Shown here: positions 53,592 to 64,000 of the stretch, one piece after another
How the letters are laid out: each line of letters starts with the position of its first letter
Position numbering within the stretch: the first letter of the stretch is position 1
Source: Bryobacteraceae bacterium
Lineage (GTDB): Bacteria > Acidobacteriota > Terriglobia > Bryobacterales > Bryobacteraceae
Assembly (NCBI GenBank): GCA_025056455.1
Contig: JANWVY010000005.1
Span: 248,001-312,000 of the forward strand
Direction: 5' to 3'
DNA length: 64,000 nucleotides
Notes under the pieces: generated by a model
Databases searched by the model: none
What the model was told of the DNA's origin: nothing
Seen by the model: the letters and a program-made list of their open reading frames with translations, nothing else
Translations under genes and position numbers: made by a program

Positions 53592-55125
53592 ATCAAGCCA
53601 GCAAACTGCGGACCACGCCGAGCTGCTCGATCGCCGACGGCTCCTGAGCCTCGGTCTAGTGGGATTGGGCCCGAAGACGGAGCGCCCTGTGCAAGGACGT
53701 TTTGTCGACGATTCCCACGAGCTTGCCCACCGGCTTCGCGATCGAACCATCCGGGCGTTACCGAAGGCGGAAGTGCGTATTCCTGTCGTGATCGTCGGGG
53801 CGGGCATTGCTGGCCTGTCTGCTGCTTGGTGGTTGGAGCGGCGTGGCTTCCGCGATTTCCTCCTTCTGGAACTCGAAAAGCAGCCGGGAGGCAACTCGCG
53901 GTGGGGCGAAAATGAAGTGTCTGCCTATCCTTGGGGTGCGCACTACCTTCCCTTGCCCAACCAAGAATCCACCCTGGTACGAGAACTTTGCCGGGAGTTT
54001 GGCCTGCTCGACGCTCAGGGAAGCTGGCAAGAGCGTCACCTCTGCCATTCGCCCCAAGAGCGGCTCTTCCTTCACGGCCGTTGGCAGGAAGGCTTGGAGC
54101 CCGAGCTTGGCGTGACCCGGAAGCAGCGGGATCAATTCCGCCGATTTCACGAAAAAATGCAGCAATTTCGCGAAACCCGGCAGTTTACGCTGCCCATGGA
54201 ACTCGGCGCCAAACCATCGCCGCTTGACCGCATTTCTTTTTCCGAGTGGTTACGTCAGGAAGGCTTTGATTCTCCTTATCTGCTCTGGTATGTCGACTAC
54301 GCTTGCCGGGATGATTACGGTAGCCGCGCCCGGGACACTTCGGCCTGGGCCGGAATTCACTATTTCGCGGCGCGGGAGCGAGCCGAGCGGGGGCCGCTGA
54401 CTTGGCCGGAAGGCAACGGCTGGCTCGTGCGTAAGCTCTTGATCAAGCTTGCGAAGTATGTCCGGACCCAATCGATGGTTGGCGCGATTCGTCGGCGCCA
54501 GGGGCGTCTTTCCGTCGAGGCTCGCGAGACCGCCTACTTGGCGCAGGCCGTCATCTGGGCAGCGCCGACCTTTGTGCTTCGCTACGTGTTCGAGGAGTGC
54601 CCCGATACAAGCGGATTAACCTACTCGCCCTGGCTCACCGCCAATTTAACGTTGGACCGCATGCCGGCGGAACGAGATTCCGAACGCGCCTGGGATAACG
54701 TTCTGTTTGATTCTCCTGCCCTTGGTTATGTGGTGGCGACGCACCAGAACCTAGCCTCTCGCACGGAACGTTCGGTGTGGACCTACTATTGGGCGTTGGC
54801 CGACCAGCCGCCCGCAAGAATCCGGCAGATGCTTCTCGAGAAAGACTGGCATTTCTGGAAGGAGGAGATTCTCAGGGACCTGGAACGAGCCCATCCCGAT
54901 ATCCGCCAGTGTGTGTCGCGAATCGACATCCTGCGTCTTGGGCATGCGATGGTTCGTCCTTACCCGGGTTGGATTTTCGGAGAGACACGAAGGCGCCTGC
55001 TGGCGTGGAGTTCGGACATCGTGTTGGCGAACTCGGATTTGAGTGGGCTCTCGGTTTTCGAGGAGGCGCAGTACCGTGGCGTGCGGGCTGCGGAGCGGGT
55101 TTTGCGGCGGTTAGGCCGCACTTAG
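53581..55125 (+). CDS. FAD-dependent amine oxidase-like protein
   Basis: 514 residues from a TTG at 53581, overlapping the aminopropyltransferase stop. A twin-arginine-like stretch (DRRRLLSLGLVGLG) is near the N-terminus. The FAD-binding motif is VVIVGAGIAGLSAAWWLERRG, then ELEKQPGGNSRWGENEVSAYPWGAHYLP, typical of flavin amine oxidases. The C-terminal part ends GLSVFEEAQYRGVRAAE. Polyamine oxidases and phytoene desaturases share this fold; position in the operon favours an amine. It is the last gene before the terminator. Confidence 0.82.
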   Translation: MRAESSQQTADHAELLDRRRLLSLGLVGLGPKTERPVQGRFVDDSHELAHRLRDRTIRALPKAEVRIPVVIVGAGIAGLSAAWWLERRGFRDFLLLELEKQPGGNSRWGENEVSAYPWGAHYLPLPNQESTLVRELCREFGLLDAQGSWQERHLCHSPQERLFLHGRWQEGLEPELGVTRKQRDQFRRFHEKMQQFRETRQFTLPMELGAKPSPLDRISFSEWLRQEGFDSPYLLWYVDYACRDDYGSRARDTSAWAGIHYFAARERAERGPLTWPEGNGWLVRKLLIKLAKYVRTQSMVGAIRRRQGRLSVEARETAYLAQAVIWAAPTFVLRYVFEECPDTSGLTYSPWLTANLTLDRMPAERDSERAWDNVLFDSPALGYVVATHQNLASRTERSVWTYYWALADQPPARIRQMLLEKDWHFWKEEILRDLERAHPDIRQCVSRIDILRLGHAMVRPYPGWIFGETRRRLLAWSSDIVLANSDLSGLSVFEEAQYRGVRAAERVLRRLGRT

Positions 55126-55154
55126 TCGCTGCTATAAGTCGACCAGACGCCCTC

Positions 55155-55171
55155 AACCGCCCGGGCGGTTT

Positions 55172-55173
<2 letters not shown>
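55155..55173 (+). terminator. Rho-independent terminator of the polyamine operon
   Basis: AACCGCC and GGCGGTT pair around a small CG-rich loop (16 bp palindrome 55155-55170), followed by five T. It lies 30 nt after the FAD gene stop, and its T-run overlaps the stop codon of the convergent ceramidase gene. Confidence 0.8.
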
Positions 55174-57912
<2,739 letters not shown>

Positions 57913-57997
57913 TGATCCTTCAGGAAGAGCGCATTCCGGTCCGCAAGGAGCCCGCACGCATTCCCTGGCAGGTCCGGATCCTTGATCCTACTTCTGG

Positions 57998-58672
57998 CTA
58001 CTGGGTCAGCTTTCGCTGGATGGCGAACTTGACTAAACTCGGAACATCATGGAGGTCCAGTTTCCGCATTAGGTTTGCCCGGTAGGTGTCGACGGTTTTC
58101 GGACTCAGCTCCAGCTTCGAGGCGATGTCTTTGGCGCGTATGCCTGCTACGAGCATCGTGAATACTTGGTATTCGCGACTGCTGAGGGTTCGCAACGGGT
58201 CCTCACGTTCTTCTTGTTTTGGATCCTTCAGATTCTGGAGACTGATCGACGGCGTCACATAGATTGCTCCGGCAACCACCTGCCGCAAGGCTTCCTCGAG
58301 CTGTCGCCCGTTGCCACTCTTCAACAGGAAACCCTTGGCGCCCGATCGCAGCAACTCAAAAACCGTCTTACGATCCGCCTGTTCGGCGAGGACGAAGAAC
58401 TTGGTTGCATACGCCCCGCCCCGGCAGCGCCGTAAAAGTTCCATGGTGGCTACCCCAGGAAGCCAAAGATCGACCAAGGCGACGTCTGGCTTCAGGAGTT
58501 CGACCATGCGCAACAATTCGTCCCCATTCGCGCAATGGCCGAGTACTCGGCAACCAGAAAAGCCTTGGCAAAGAGCGGCCAGCGATTCGCTCATGAGGGA
58601 TTGTTTATCGGCGACAATTGTAGAAAATTCTTCCTTTGACACAGATATGCTGCTCCTTCGCCGCCGTGGCAT
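57998..58672 (-). CDS. Orphan LuxR-type response regulator, atypical receiver
   Basis: 224 residues from the ATG at 58672 (a GTG at 58642 is possible, and the frame is open to 58738). Receiver: the phosphoryl Asp68 (ALVDLWLPG) and Lys118 (FLLKSG) are present. Only one acidic residue (D22 in VADKQ) remains of the usual pair, and the switch Thr is Ala96. The LuxR helix-turn-helix is complete (LSSREYQVFTMLVAGIRAKD, LSPKTVDTYRANLMRKL). No histidine kinase is adjacent. It binds DNA; the signal and targets are unknown. Confidence 0.9.
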   Translation of the reverse strand: MPRRRRSSISVSKEEFSTIVADKQSLMSESLAALCQGFSGCRVLGHCANGDELLRMVELLKPDVALVDLWLPGVATMELLRRCRGGAYATKFFVLAEQADRKTVFELLRSGAKGFLLKSGNGRQLEEALRQVVAGAIYVTPSISLQNLKDPKQEEREDPLRTLSSREYQVFTMLVAGIRAKDIASKLELSPKTVDTYRANLMRKLDLHDVPSLVKFAIQRKLTQ

Positions 58673-58899
58673 AGCCGGCGAAGACTGGCGGTGTCCAAAG
58701 AACGGTCCACGGCGCGCAGACGAAATTGCAACAAGCAAAAAGTGGTCTTACGGGTAAAAAATTCTCAACATTTTTTTCGGATTTTCAGGCGGTAGGCGGA
58801 CGGAGATCGCTCTCGTTGCGCAGTCGAACCCCTTGAGTCCGGACCCAAGGCCGCTTTTTACTGGCTTTTGCGCGCTCTTCAAAGTCGAGCTGCGCCGGA

Positions 58900-60174
58900 T
58901 TAAGAAACCGGCTCGAAGTCCCAGCCAAAGCCAGGTTTGTCATGCGGGCGGGTATAGATACCCTCCGGGCCCCGGCTGATCTGATACTGTTCCTCGTGAA
59001 TCTGATACACCTCTTTGGGGCCGCCTGGCGGGGGCAGGAAGAGCTCGGCCCACGGGGCATTCACATTGGCGATCGTCCAGTGGATCGCACCGTTGAGCCC
59101 CCCGGCATGCGGAATCACGGGGATATCATAAGCAGCGGCAAGGGCCCCAATCCGCCGCAGTTCCGTGAGCCCGCCACACCATTGAATATCGGGCTGCCAG
59201 ATGGATGCACCCTTGGCTTCCAGCAGATAGCGAAATCCATACCGGCCATATTCGTGCTCGCCAGTAGCAATCCGCGTAGACTTGATTTGAGCGTTTAATC
59301 GCCCAAAGCCGGCGTAGTCGTGAGGTGGTAAAACCTCTTCCATCCAATAGACGCGGTAGGGCTCTAGCATTTCCGCCATTTCAATGGTGTAGCGTTCGGT
59401 CCACGACATCCAGCAATCGAGCATGATGTCGCCGTCCGGTCCCAAGGCAGCGCGCGCGCGTTTCACGAGCTCGACATTCTTTTTCATTCCCTCCCTACCG
59501 TCGGCGGGACCGTGCGGAATGGCAAGCTTCAATCGCTTGTAACCAAACTCGACGTGCTGTTCGATGTCGTTGCCCGTGCAGTAGGCAGGGACCCGGTCTT
59601 TGACTTCGCCGCCAATCAGGCGATAAACCGGCATGTCCAGGGCCTTGCCAATAATATCCCAGAGCGCAAGATCGACGCCGCTGATGGCGTTCATCGTGAC
59701 GCCCATACGGCCGTAGTGCATGGTGGATCGCCAACAGATATCCCAGTTGCGCTCGATATCGAAAGGATCCCGCCCCATGAGGAGTTTCGAGAGATGTTCG
59801 ATGACAATTGTGCCTCCGCCTGGCCCGCCGCTGCCGTAGCCTTTAATCCCTTTATCGGTGGAGACCTCCACCGTGAAACTCGGCACCTTCCCCGGATCGG
59901 GCATGAAGAGCGAGCGCATAGCTTTGTATTCCGGGTAGATGGACATGGGATTGGCAACCTCGACGCCTTGGGTTGACCAAGAACCAGGAGCTGGCGTGTA
60001 AGCTGGCAAAGGCTTAATGGGCCGCGTGCGCACCAGGCGGATGCCTGTAATTTTCAGTTTGCTTTTTTCTCCCGCAAAGGGCGGTGGCGGCGCAGCTTGC
60101 GCTTGAGGCTCCCCGCCTGACCCCAGCCAAGCGGCGGCAAACGAAGTTCCACGAAGAAGATCGCGACGTTTCAT
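58900..60174 (-). CDS. Enolase-superfamily dehydratase, L-rhamnonate dehydratase-like, with Tat signal
   Basis: 424 residues. A Tat signal (KRRDLLRGTSFAAAWLG) is followed by the enolase-superfamily capping and barrel domains. Metal ligands lie in MLDCWMSW, YWMEEVLPPHDYAGFG and ATGEHEYGRYGF; the base His is in IPHAGGLNG; WQPDIQWCGGLTEL and DKPGFGWDF match rhamnonate dehydratases. Such enzymes remove water from sugar acids. The predicted export of a normally cytoplasmic enzyme is unusual. No other rhamnose genes are nearby, so another acid sugar is possible. Confidence 0.85.
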   Translation of the reverse strand: MKRRDLLRGTSFAAAWLGSGGEPQAQAAPPPPFAGEKSKLKITGIRLVRTRPIKPLPAYTPAPGSWSTQGVEVANPMSIYPEYKAMRSLFMPDPGKVPSFTVEVSTDKGIKGYGSGGPGGGTIVIEHLSKLLMGRDPFDIERNWDICWRSTMHYGRMGVTMNAISGVDLALWDIIGKALDMPVYRLIGGEVKDRVPAYCTGNDIEQHVEFGYKRLKLAIPHGPADGREGMKKNVELVKRARAALGPDGDIMLDCWMSWTERYTIEMAEMLEPYRVYWMEEVLPPHDYAGFGRLNAQIKSTRIATGEHEYGRYGFRYLLEAKGASIWQPDIQWCGGLTELRRIGALAAAYDIPVIPHAGGLNGAIHWTIANVNAPWAELFLPPPGGPKEVYQIHEEQYQISRGPEGIYTRPHDKPGFGWDFEPVS

Positions 60175-60346
60175 AGCTCGTATCCCACAAGGCTACGAAC
60201 GCGTTGTCAAGGGGTGAGGAAAAAAAATCCCAAACTGCGGAATTCCCTAGCTGGCTTGCACGTATATAAGTGTGAGGGTGCTGAACGGCAGTGAGCCAAC
60301 AGCGAATAAAGACAACAAGCAGGATCAGACCAACGGAGGCATGGTC

Positions 60347-60556
60347 ATGAGGAGCATCAAGGAACGGCTAGAGCAAGGCGTGCTCATTTTGGAGATTCTT
60401 GACGGCCGCCGCGACAAGACGTCGACACCGACCCTGGGTCGGGACATGGAATGGTCTCTCATTGAGAGGGAGCTGAGAGAACTGGAGGAGGATATCCTCG
60501 CCGATCCCGGCGCTCTGGAAAAATTTTTGGTTCGAAAGCGCCAAAGCGATTTTTAA
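60347..60556 (+). CDS. Small charged protein, unknown
   Basis: 69 residues from the ATG at 60347, which has GGAGG 7 nt upstream; the ATG at 60341 is too close to it. The sequence is mostly charged helices (IKERLEQGVLILEILDG, ERELRELEEDILADPGALEK, LVRKRQSDF) with no signal or membrane segment. A strong terminator follows at 60651. The family is not recognised; a small regulatory or adaptor role is only a guess. Confidence 0.6.
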   Translation: MRSIKERLEQGVLILEILDGRRDKTSTPTLGRDMEWSLIERELRELEEDILADPGALEKFLVRKRQSDF

Positions 60557-60650
60557 TGGTTTGCCTCGAACCTTGTTCCTTGTGGGCGCAAATCGCAAAA
60601 AATAACACAAAATGAACCCACAATTGACAGTCTCGTGATGCTGGTTAGCT

Positions 60651-60690
60651 TCGGGCGGTAGGACAAACTGCCGCCCGATTTCTTATTTTG
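60651..60690 (+). terminator. Rho-independent terminator of the 60347 gene
   Basis: TCGGGCGG and CCGCCCGA pair as an 8 bp stem (up to 10 with a wobble) around a short loop, followed by TTTCTTATTTT. It lies 94 nt after the small gene, just before the convergent cytochrome gene stop at 60693. Confidence 0.75.
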
Positions 60691-60692
60691 GG

Positions 60693-62306
60693 TCACAGCG
60701 ACATTAAGTAGCTGGTAATTCTCTCCATCTGCTTCGGGGTAAACCGGTAGGGTGGCATGATCGTGCCAGGAGAGTATTTTTGGGGCTCCGAGAAATGTCC
60801 TTCCACCCAGGCACGATCCCGGCGCTTCGATAAGCCGTTTAGGCTAGGCCCCATCTTCACCCCAACTCCGTTGACTTGATGGCAGGAGCCGCATTGAAAT
60901 TGCTGATAAATCATGGCGCCTTCTACGGCCACCTCGGGCGCTTCGCGCAATTCCTTGGCATTGGCTGGGTTCAATTTCAAAAGGAAAGCAGCTAGGGCAT
61001 TCAGTTGGGCATCCGGTAAATGAATCGCTGGCATCTGAGAGCCCGGCCGCATGGACTGAGGTTCTTTGAAGTGCTTGATCATCCAGGCCGCATCCCGTTT
61101 GAGGAGGGGCTTGGCGAGATCCGGACCAATCTTGGCGCCTTCTTCGCCCAGCGTATGACAACTGCTGCAATTCTCTCGGCGAAAATAGCCGATGCCCGCC
61201 AGCTCTTCTGGTGAAAGGGCTGCCCAGCTAGGCGGGCCATCCACGCGGGCTTGGGTTGAGCCGGGGGGTGTGGACCGGATGGCAGCCACTGTCAATCCGG
61301 TCCAGCCAAGGGCCGCCAGCGCCACAGCAGTAATTGCCGTTGTGCGCTGCGTCACTTTGCGCACGGCGCCTCGATCCAAGAAGGGAACGAGAAATAACAC
61401 CAGGATGGCGAGGTTCGGCAGGATCACCGCGCCGACTACCTCCAGCGGCCCCTCGAAGAACTTAAGCAACTGGAACAGAAACAGGAAATACCAGTCGGGA
61501 CGGGGGATGTATGAAGTATCGGTGGGGTCGGCCAGCCGTTCCAGTGGAACCTCGGCCACAATCGCCATGGTGAATAACCCCACGAACGCGATAAAGACCG
61601 CCACTGTGTCTTTGAAAACCTGTTCGGGATAAAACTTCTTGGGGGGAGCTACATCGCCGGCCGCCGGCGCCACGCCATGCTTGCGAACCAAGTAGATATG
61701 GAAGCCGATGAGAAATACCATCGCGAGCGGAAGCAGCAAGGTGTGCAAGGAGTAGAATCGGGCGAAAGTGACCACCCCCACTCCCCCGTCGGCGCCCATC
61801 AAGCGCACCAGATAGGGGCCAACAACGGGCGCGAGTCCAGCAATTTGGGTGGTGACGACCGTGCCCCAGTAGGCGCGGTTGTCCCATGGCAGCAAATAAC
61901 CAGTGAGTCCAAAAGCTAAGGTGATCAACAACAACGTAACGCCCACCACCCAGGTCGCTTCGCGCGGCTTTTTGTAGGCGCCCCAGATGAATACTTGCAC
62001 CATGTGCAGCACCACCACGATGATCATTAAGCTGGCGCCCCAGTGATGCAAGCCACGAATCAGCTTGCCTCCCGTTAGTTCATTCATGATGTACACCACG
62101 CTGTTATAGGCTTCGCCGGGTGTAGGCGCGTAATTGAACGCGAGTAAAACTCCCGTAAAAACCTGCACCAGAAAGCAAAACAGCGCTACGCTCCCCAAAA
62201 CCTGATGCCACCCTGCTGAGGCCGGGATGTCTTCATAGAGAAACGTTTTGATGGCAGTTTCAAGGCCGGTGCGCGACTCCAGCCAATCGATGACTCTCCG
62301 CTTCAT
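60693..62306 (-). CDS. Cytochrome b fused to two cytochrome c domains
   Basis: 537 residues from the ATG at 62306 (the frame is open a little upstream). The first ~230 residues are a cytochrome b: helices with GLHHWGASLMIIVVVLHMVQ and GFHIYLVRKHG carry the four heme-ligand His, and LTGYLLPWDNRAYWG is typical. A subunit IV-like part follows with IPRPDWYFLFLFQLLKF (quinol site). Two class I heme c motifs, CSSCH near residue 379 and CGSCH near 469, each followed by a Met (SQMPAI, TIMPPY), complete the protein. It is a quinol oxidising complex core with its electron exit fused on. The Rieske gene ends 1 nt upstream. Confidence 0.92.
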   Translation of the reverse strand: MKRRVIDWLESRTGLETAIKTFLYEDIPASAGWHQVLGSVALFCFLVQVFTGVLLAFNYAPTPGEAYNSVVYIMNELTGGKLIRGLHHWGASLMIIVVVLHMVQVFIWGAYKKPREATWVVGVTLLLITLAFGLTGYLLPWDNRAYWGTVVTTQIAGLAPVVGPYLVRLMGADGGVGVVTFARFYSLHTLLLPLAMVFLIGFHIYLVRKHGVAPAAGDVAPPKKFYPEQVFKDTVAVFIAFVGLFTMAIVAEVPLERLADPTDTSYIPRPDWYFLFLFQLLKFFEGPLEVVGAVILPNLAILVLFLVPFLDRGAVRKVTQRTTAITAVALAALGWTGLTVAAIRSTPPGSTQARVDGPPSWAALSPEELAGIGYFRRENCSSCHTLGEEGAKIGPDLAKPLLKRDAAWMIKHFKEPQSMRPGSQMPAIHLPDAQLNALAAFLLKLNPANAKELREAPEVAVEGAMIYQQFQCGSCHQVNGVGVKMGPSLNGLSKRRDRAWVEGHFSEPQKYSPGTIMPPYRFTPKQMERITSYLMSL

Positions 62307-62307
62307 C

Positions 62308-62811
62308 TCAACCCTCCGACTTGCGAATCGCTCCGAGGAACAATTTATCGCCCTCAATCCGGACTTCATAGCGGTCTAGCGGTCGCGGCGCGGGCCCATC
62401 GATCACGTTGCCCTCCAGGTCGAAATTCGAGGTGTGACACGGGCAGAGAAAGGTTTTTTTTCGCTCCTCCCAGCGGAAGGCGCACCCGAGATGAGTGCAT
62501 TGAGGCGCAAAGGCCACCACCACTCTATCGGATTTGCGAACTACCCAGGCGGAAGTTTTTTCGCTTGACACCTTCCAGCCATCGACGCGTTTCCGCCGGA
62601 ATACAAGTTCCTCCGGCACGCCGATTTGGAGCCGGCTGACGGTTCCGGCCTCCACCCACTGGTCCTGTTTTTTGGATCGTGGCGGAAACAGCAGATAGAT
62701 GGCGGCCGGGGCGGCCAACCCCAGTCCAATGATCGCGCTCAACCCGTAAATTACTGTGATCTGGAACTCTCTTCGATCCAGACGGCGATTTTCAGGGTCC
62801 GAAGTTTTCAT
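62308..62811 (-). CDS. Rieske Fe-S protein
   Basis: 167 residues from the ATG at 62811 (a longer open frame starts at 62883). A twin-arginine-like start (RRLDRREFQITVIYGLSAIIGLG) precedes the single membrane anchor. The Rieske cluster is CTHLGC near residue 103 and CPCHTSNFD near 122. It passes electrons from quinol to the fused cytochrome c domains of the next gene (1 nt gap). The pair makes a minimal bc-type complex with no separate cytochrome c1. Confidence 0.93.
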   Translation of the reverse strand: MKTSDPENRRLDRREFQITVIYGLSAIIGLGLAAPAAIYLLFPPRSKKQDQWVEAGTVSRLQIGVPEELVFRRKRVDGWKVSSEKTSAWVVRKSDRVVVAFAPQCTHLGCAFRWEERKKTFLCPCHTSNFDLEGNVIDGPAPRPLDRYEVRIEGDKLFLGAIRKSEG

Positions 62812-62912
62812 GGCATTATTGTAGATTCCTTGGCTTGCCGTGCATCCAAAAATGCGGTAATCAACACCATTCAGACTCCTCATAACGGTTGTGAGGTTTG
62901 CAAATTCACGCG

Positions 62913-62921
62913 TGCTATACT
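62913..62921 (+). promoter_or_regulatory. Extended -10 promoter for VWA gene
   Basis: TGC followed by TATACT is an extended -10, 28 nt before the ATG at 62950. GGAGG follows at 62936-62940. No clear -35 is visible. Confidence 0.5.
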
Positions 62922-62949
62922 TTGGGTAGTTTGACGGAGGGACGGTGGA

Positions 62950-63975
62950 ATGACTACGCGGAAAGTCTCCCTTCTTCTCGCTTCTGTTGTTCTGGCTGTC
63001 AGCGGCTCACTCGCGGAGGAGAAAGTCAAAAGCCCTGCCGATCAGGCCCAAACCGGACCTCAACCCAAGGTAGCGATTGAGCCTCGAACCAAAAAAGGCC
63101 AGGAAGCGCCTTCCCCCCAACAGGGCCGGGCAGCAAACATCCGAGTGGACTCGACTCTCGTCCTGATTCCCGTGACCGTGACGGACCCACTAAACCGCTT
63201 TGTCACTGGTCTCGATAAGGACTACTTCCGGATCCACGAAGACAATGTTGAGCAGACCATCACCCAGTTTTCGAGCGAAGATGCGCCTCTTTCTGTGGGA
63301 TTGGTGTTTGATGCGAGCGGAAGTATGTCCAACAAACTAGGCAAGGCGCGGCAAGCCGCGGCGCAATTCTTCAAAATCGCCAACCCAGAAGATGAGTTCT
63401 TCCTTGTGCAGTTCAATGATCGCGCCGAGCTGATGGTGCCTTTCACGCACAACACCGAAGAGATCCAAAACCGGCTCACGTTTACCCAAGCCAAGGGGCG
63501 CACGGCTTTACTGGACGCGGTTTACTTAGCGATCCACCAGATGAAGAAAGCGAAAAATCCCCGCAAGGCAATTCTCGTTCTTTCCGACGGCGGAGATAAT
63601 TCAAGCCGTTACACGGAAAGCGAGATTCGAAACTTGGTTCGAGAGGCCGACGTCCAGATTTATGCGATGGGAATTTTCGAACCGATTGCCTCTCGTGGAC
63701 GGACGGCGGAAGAGCTCTCCGGGCCCAGCCTGCTGAGCGAAATTGCGGAGCAGACCGGTGGGCGCCATTTCCCGATCGAGAACGTGAATGAATTGCCCGA
63801 TGTGGCGGCCAAGATTGGTATTGAATTGCGGAACCAGTATGTCTTAGGGTACGCTCCCACCAATCTTGCTCGTGACGGCAAGTATCGTCGCGTGCGAGTG
63901 AAAGTGAATCAGCCAAAAGGCTATCCCCAGTTAAGAGCTTTCTACCGAATGGGTTATTATGCCCCTACGCAATAA
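62950..63975 (+). CDS. Secreted VWA-domain protein, acidobacterial VWFA-related family (second copy)
   Basis: 341 residues with a signal peptide (RKVSLLLASVVLAVSGSLA), a Lys/Pro/Gln-rich linker, then a strand region (STLVLIPVTVTDPLNRFVTGL). The VWA metal site is D-x-S-x-S in VFDASGSMSNK near residue 121, with the later VLSDGGDN. The C-terminus (NQYVLGYAPTNLARDGKYR, ending FYRMGYYAPTQ) matches the acidobacterial family, as in the protein at 2132. It is divergent from the Rieske gene. Function unknown; probably surface or periplasmic. Confidence 0.9.
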   Translation: MTTRKVSLLLASVVLAVSGSLAEEKVKSPADQAQTGPQPKVAIEPRTKKGQEAPSPQQGRAANIRVDSTLVLIPVTVTDPLNRFVTGLDKDYFRIHEDNVEQTITQFSSEDAPLSVGLVFDASGSMSNKLGKARQAAAQFFKIANPEDEFFLVQFNDRAELMVPFTHNTEEIQNRLTFTQAKGRTALLDAVYLAIHQMKKAKNPRKAILVLSDGGDNSSRYTESEIRNLVREADVQIYAMGIFEPIASRGRTAEELSGPSLLSEIAEQTGGRHFPIENVNELPDVAAKIGIELRNQYVLGYAPTNLARDGKYRRVRVKVNQPKGYPQLRAFYRMGYYAPTQ

Positions 63976-64000
63976 TGGCCTCTTGCTGCTGCTTTTAACA

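Overview
This 64 kb window looks like the chromosome of a free-living acidobacterium close to Bryobacterales / Candidatus Solibacter. The main evidence is family content. Two secreted von Willebrand factor A proteins (2132-3121 and 62950-63975) carry the C-terminal signature of the acidobacterial VWA family. The protein at 43669-45939 ends in the domain described from Solibacter usitatus (TIGR03437 type). TPR and CRTAC1/UnbV proteins, hopanoid genes HpnI and HpnJ, and many Tat or Sec exported enzymes fit the same group. No tRNA, rRNA, CRISPR array, phage or insertion sequence is visible. Genes are tightly packed, with many 1-4 nt stop/start overlaps, and the longest stretch without a gene is about 230 bp.

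Layout, left half. 1-3121: end of a TPR gene, a seven-bladed CRTAC1 protein and a VWA protein. 3356-6732: lactate oxidation operon lutABC plus an outer-membrane barrel. 6835-9134: PHP phosphoesterase and GT4 glycosyltransferase. 9220-14255: gdhA-mutS-anmK. 14413-20107 (minus): a six-gene operon with a BNR-repeat secreted protein, orphan hydantoinase B, DUF1844 protein, PhnP-like hydrolase, RibF and a LacD-type aldolase. 20250-21766: zinc-ribbon membrane protein and a POTRA-HEAT fusion. 21771-23695 (minus): phosphotransacetylase and AcuC-like deacetylase, divergent from malate dehydrogenase (23857), followed by a 38-residue membrane peptide and a SET-domain protein. 25631-29758: SIS isomerase, and a secretin divergent from an AAA+ ATPase.

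Layout, right half. 29740-34620 (minus): TPR protein, then HpnI, two ArnE/ArnF-sized membrane proteins, HpnJ and a UXS-like epimerase, read as a hopanoid head-group operon. 34726-36603: membrane CCG-type Fe-S oxidoreductase. 36652-39772 (minus): MFS transporter, archease and RtcB, translationally coupled. 39872-43587: heme/copper secreted protein and TonB receptor. 43669-48053: Solibacter-type secreted protein, MsrP, LD-carboxypeptidase. 48194-55125: an eight-gene operon with an SPFH/zinc-ribbon protein, SpeD, two DUF4178 proteins, a 64-residue protein, DUF350, membrane aminopropyltransferase and FAD amine oxidase, ending in a strong terminator. 55172-60556: ceramidase, MetY, an orphan LuxR-type regulator, a RhmD-like enolase-superfamily enzyme and a small charged protein. 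60693-62811 (minus): Rieske protein and a cytochrome b fused to two cytochrome c domains. The window ends with the second VWA protein.

The most interesting system is the 48-55 kb operon. It pairs decarboxy-AdoMet production (SpeD) with a membrane-embedded aminopropyltransferase, a membrane scaffold set and an FAD oxidase, which suggests polyamine chemistry at the membrane. The second is the pair of small flippase-like proteins between HpnJ and HpnI, which suggests export of a glycosylated hopanoid or its sugar donor. Functions are assigned by family recognition from translated sequence; no database search was run.
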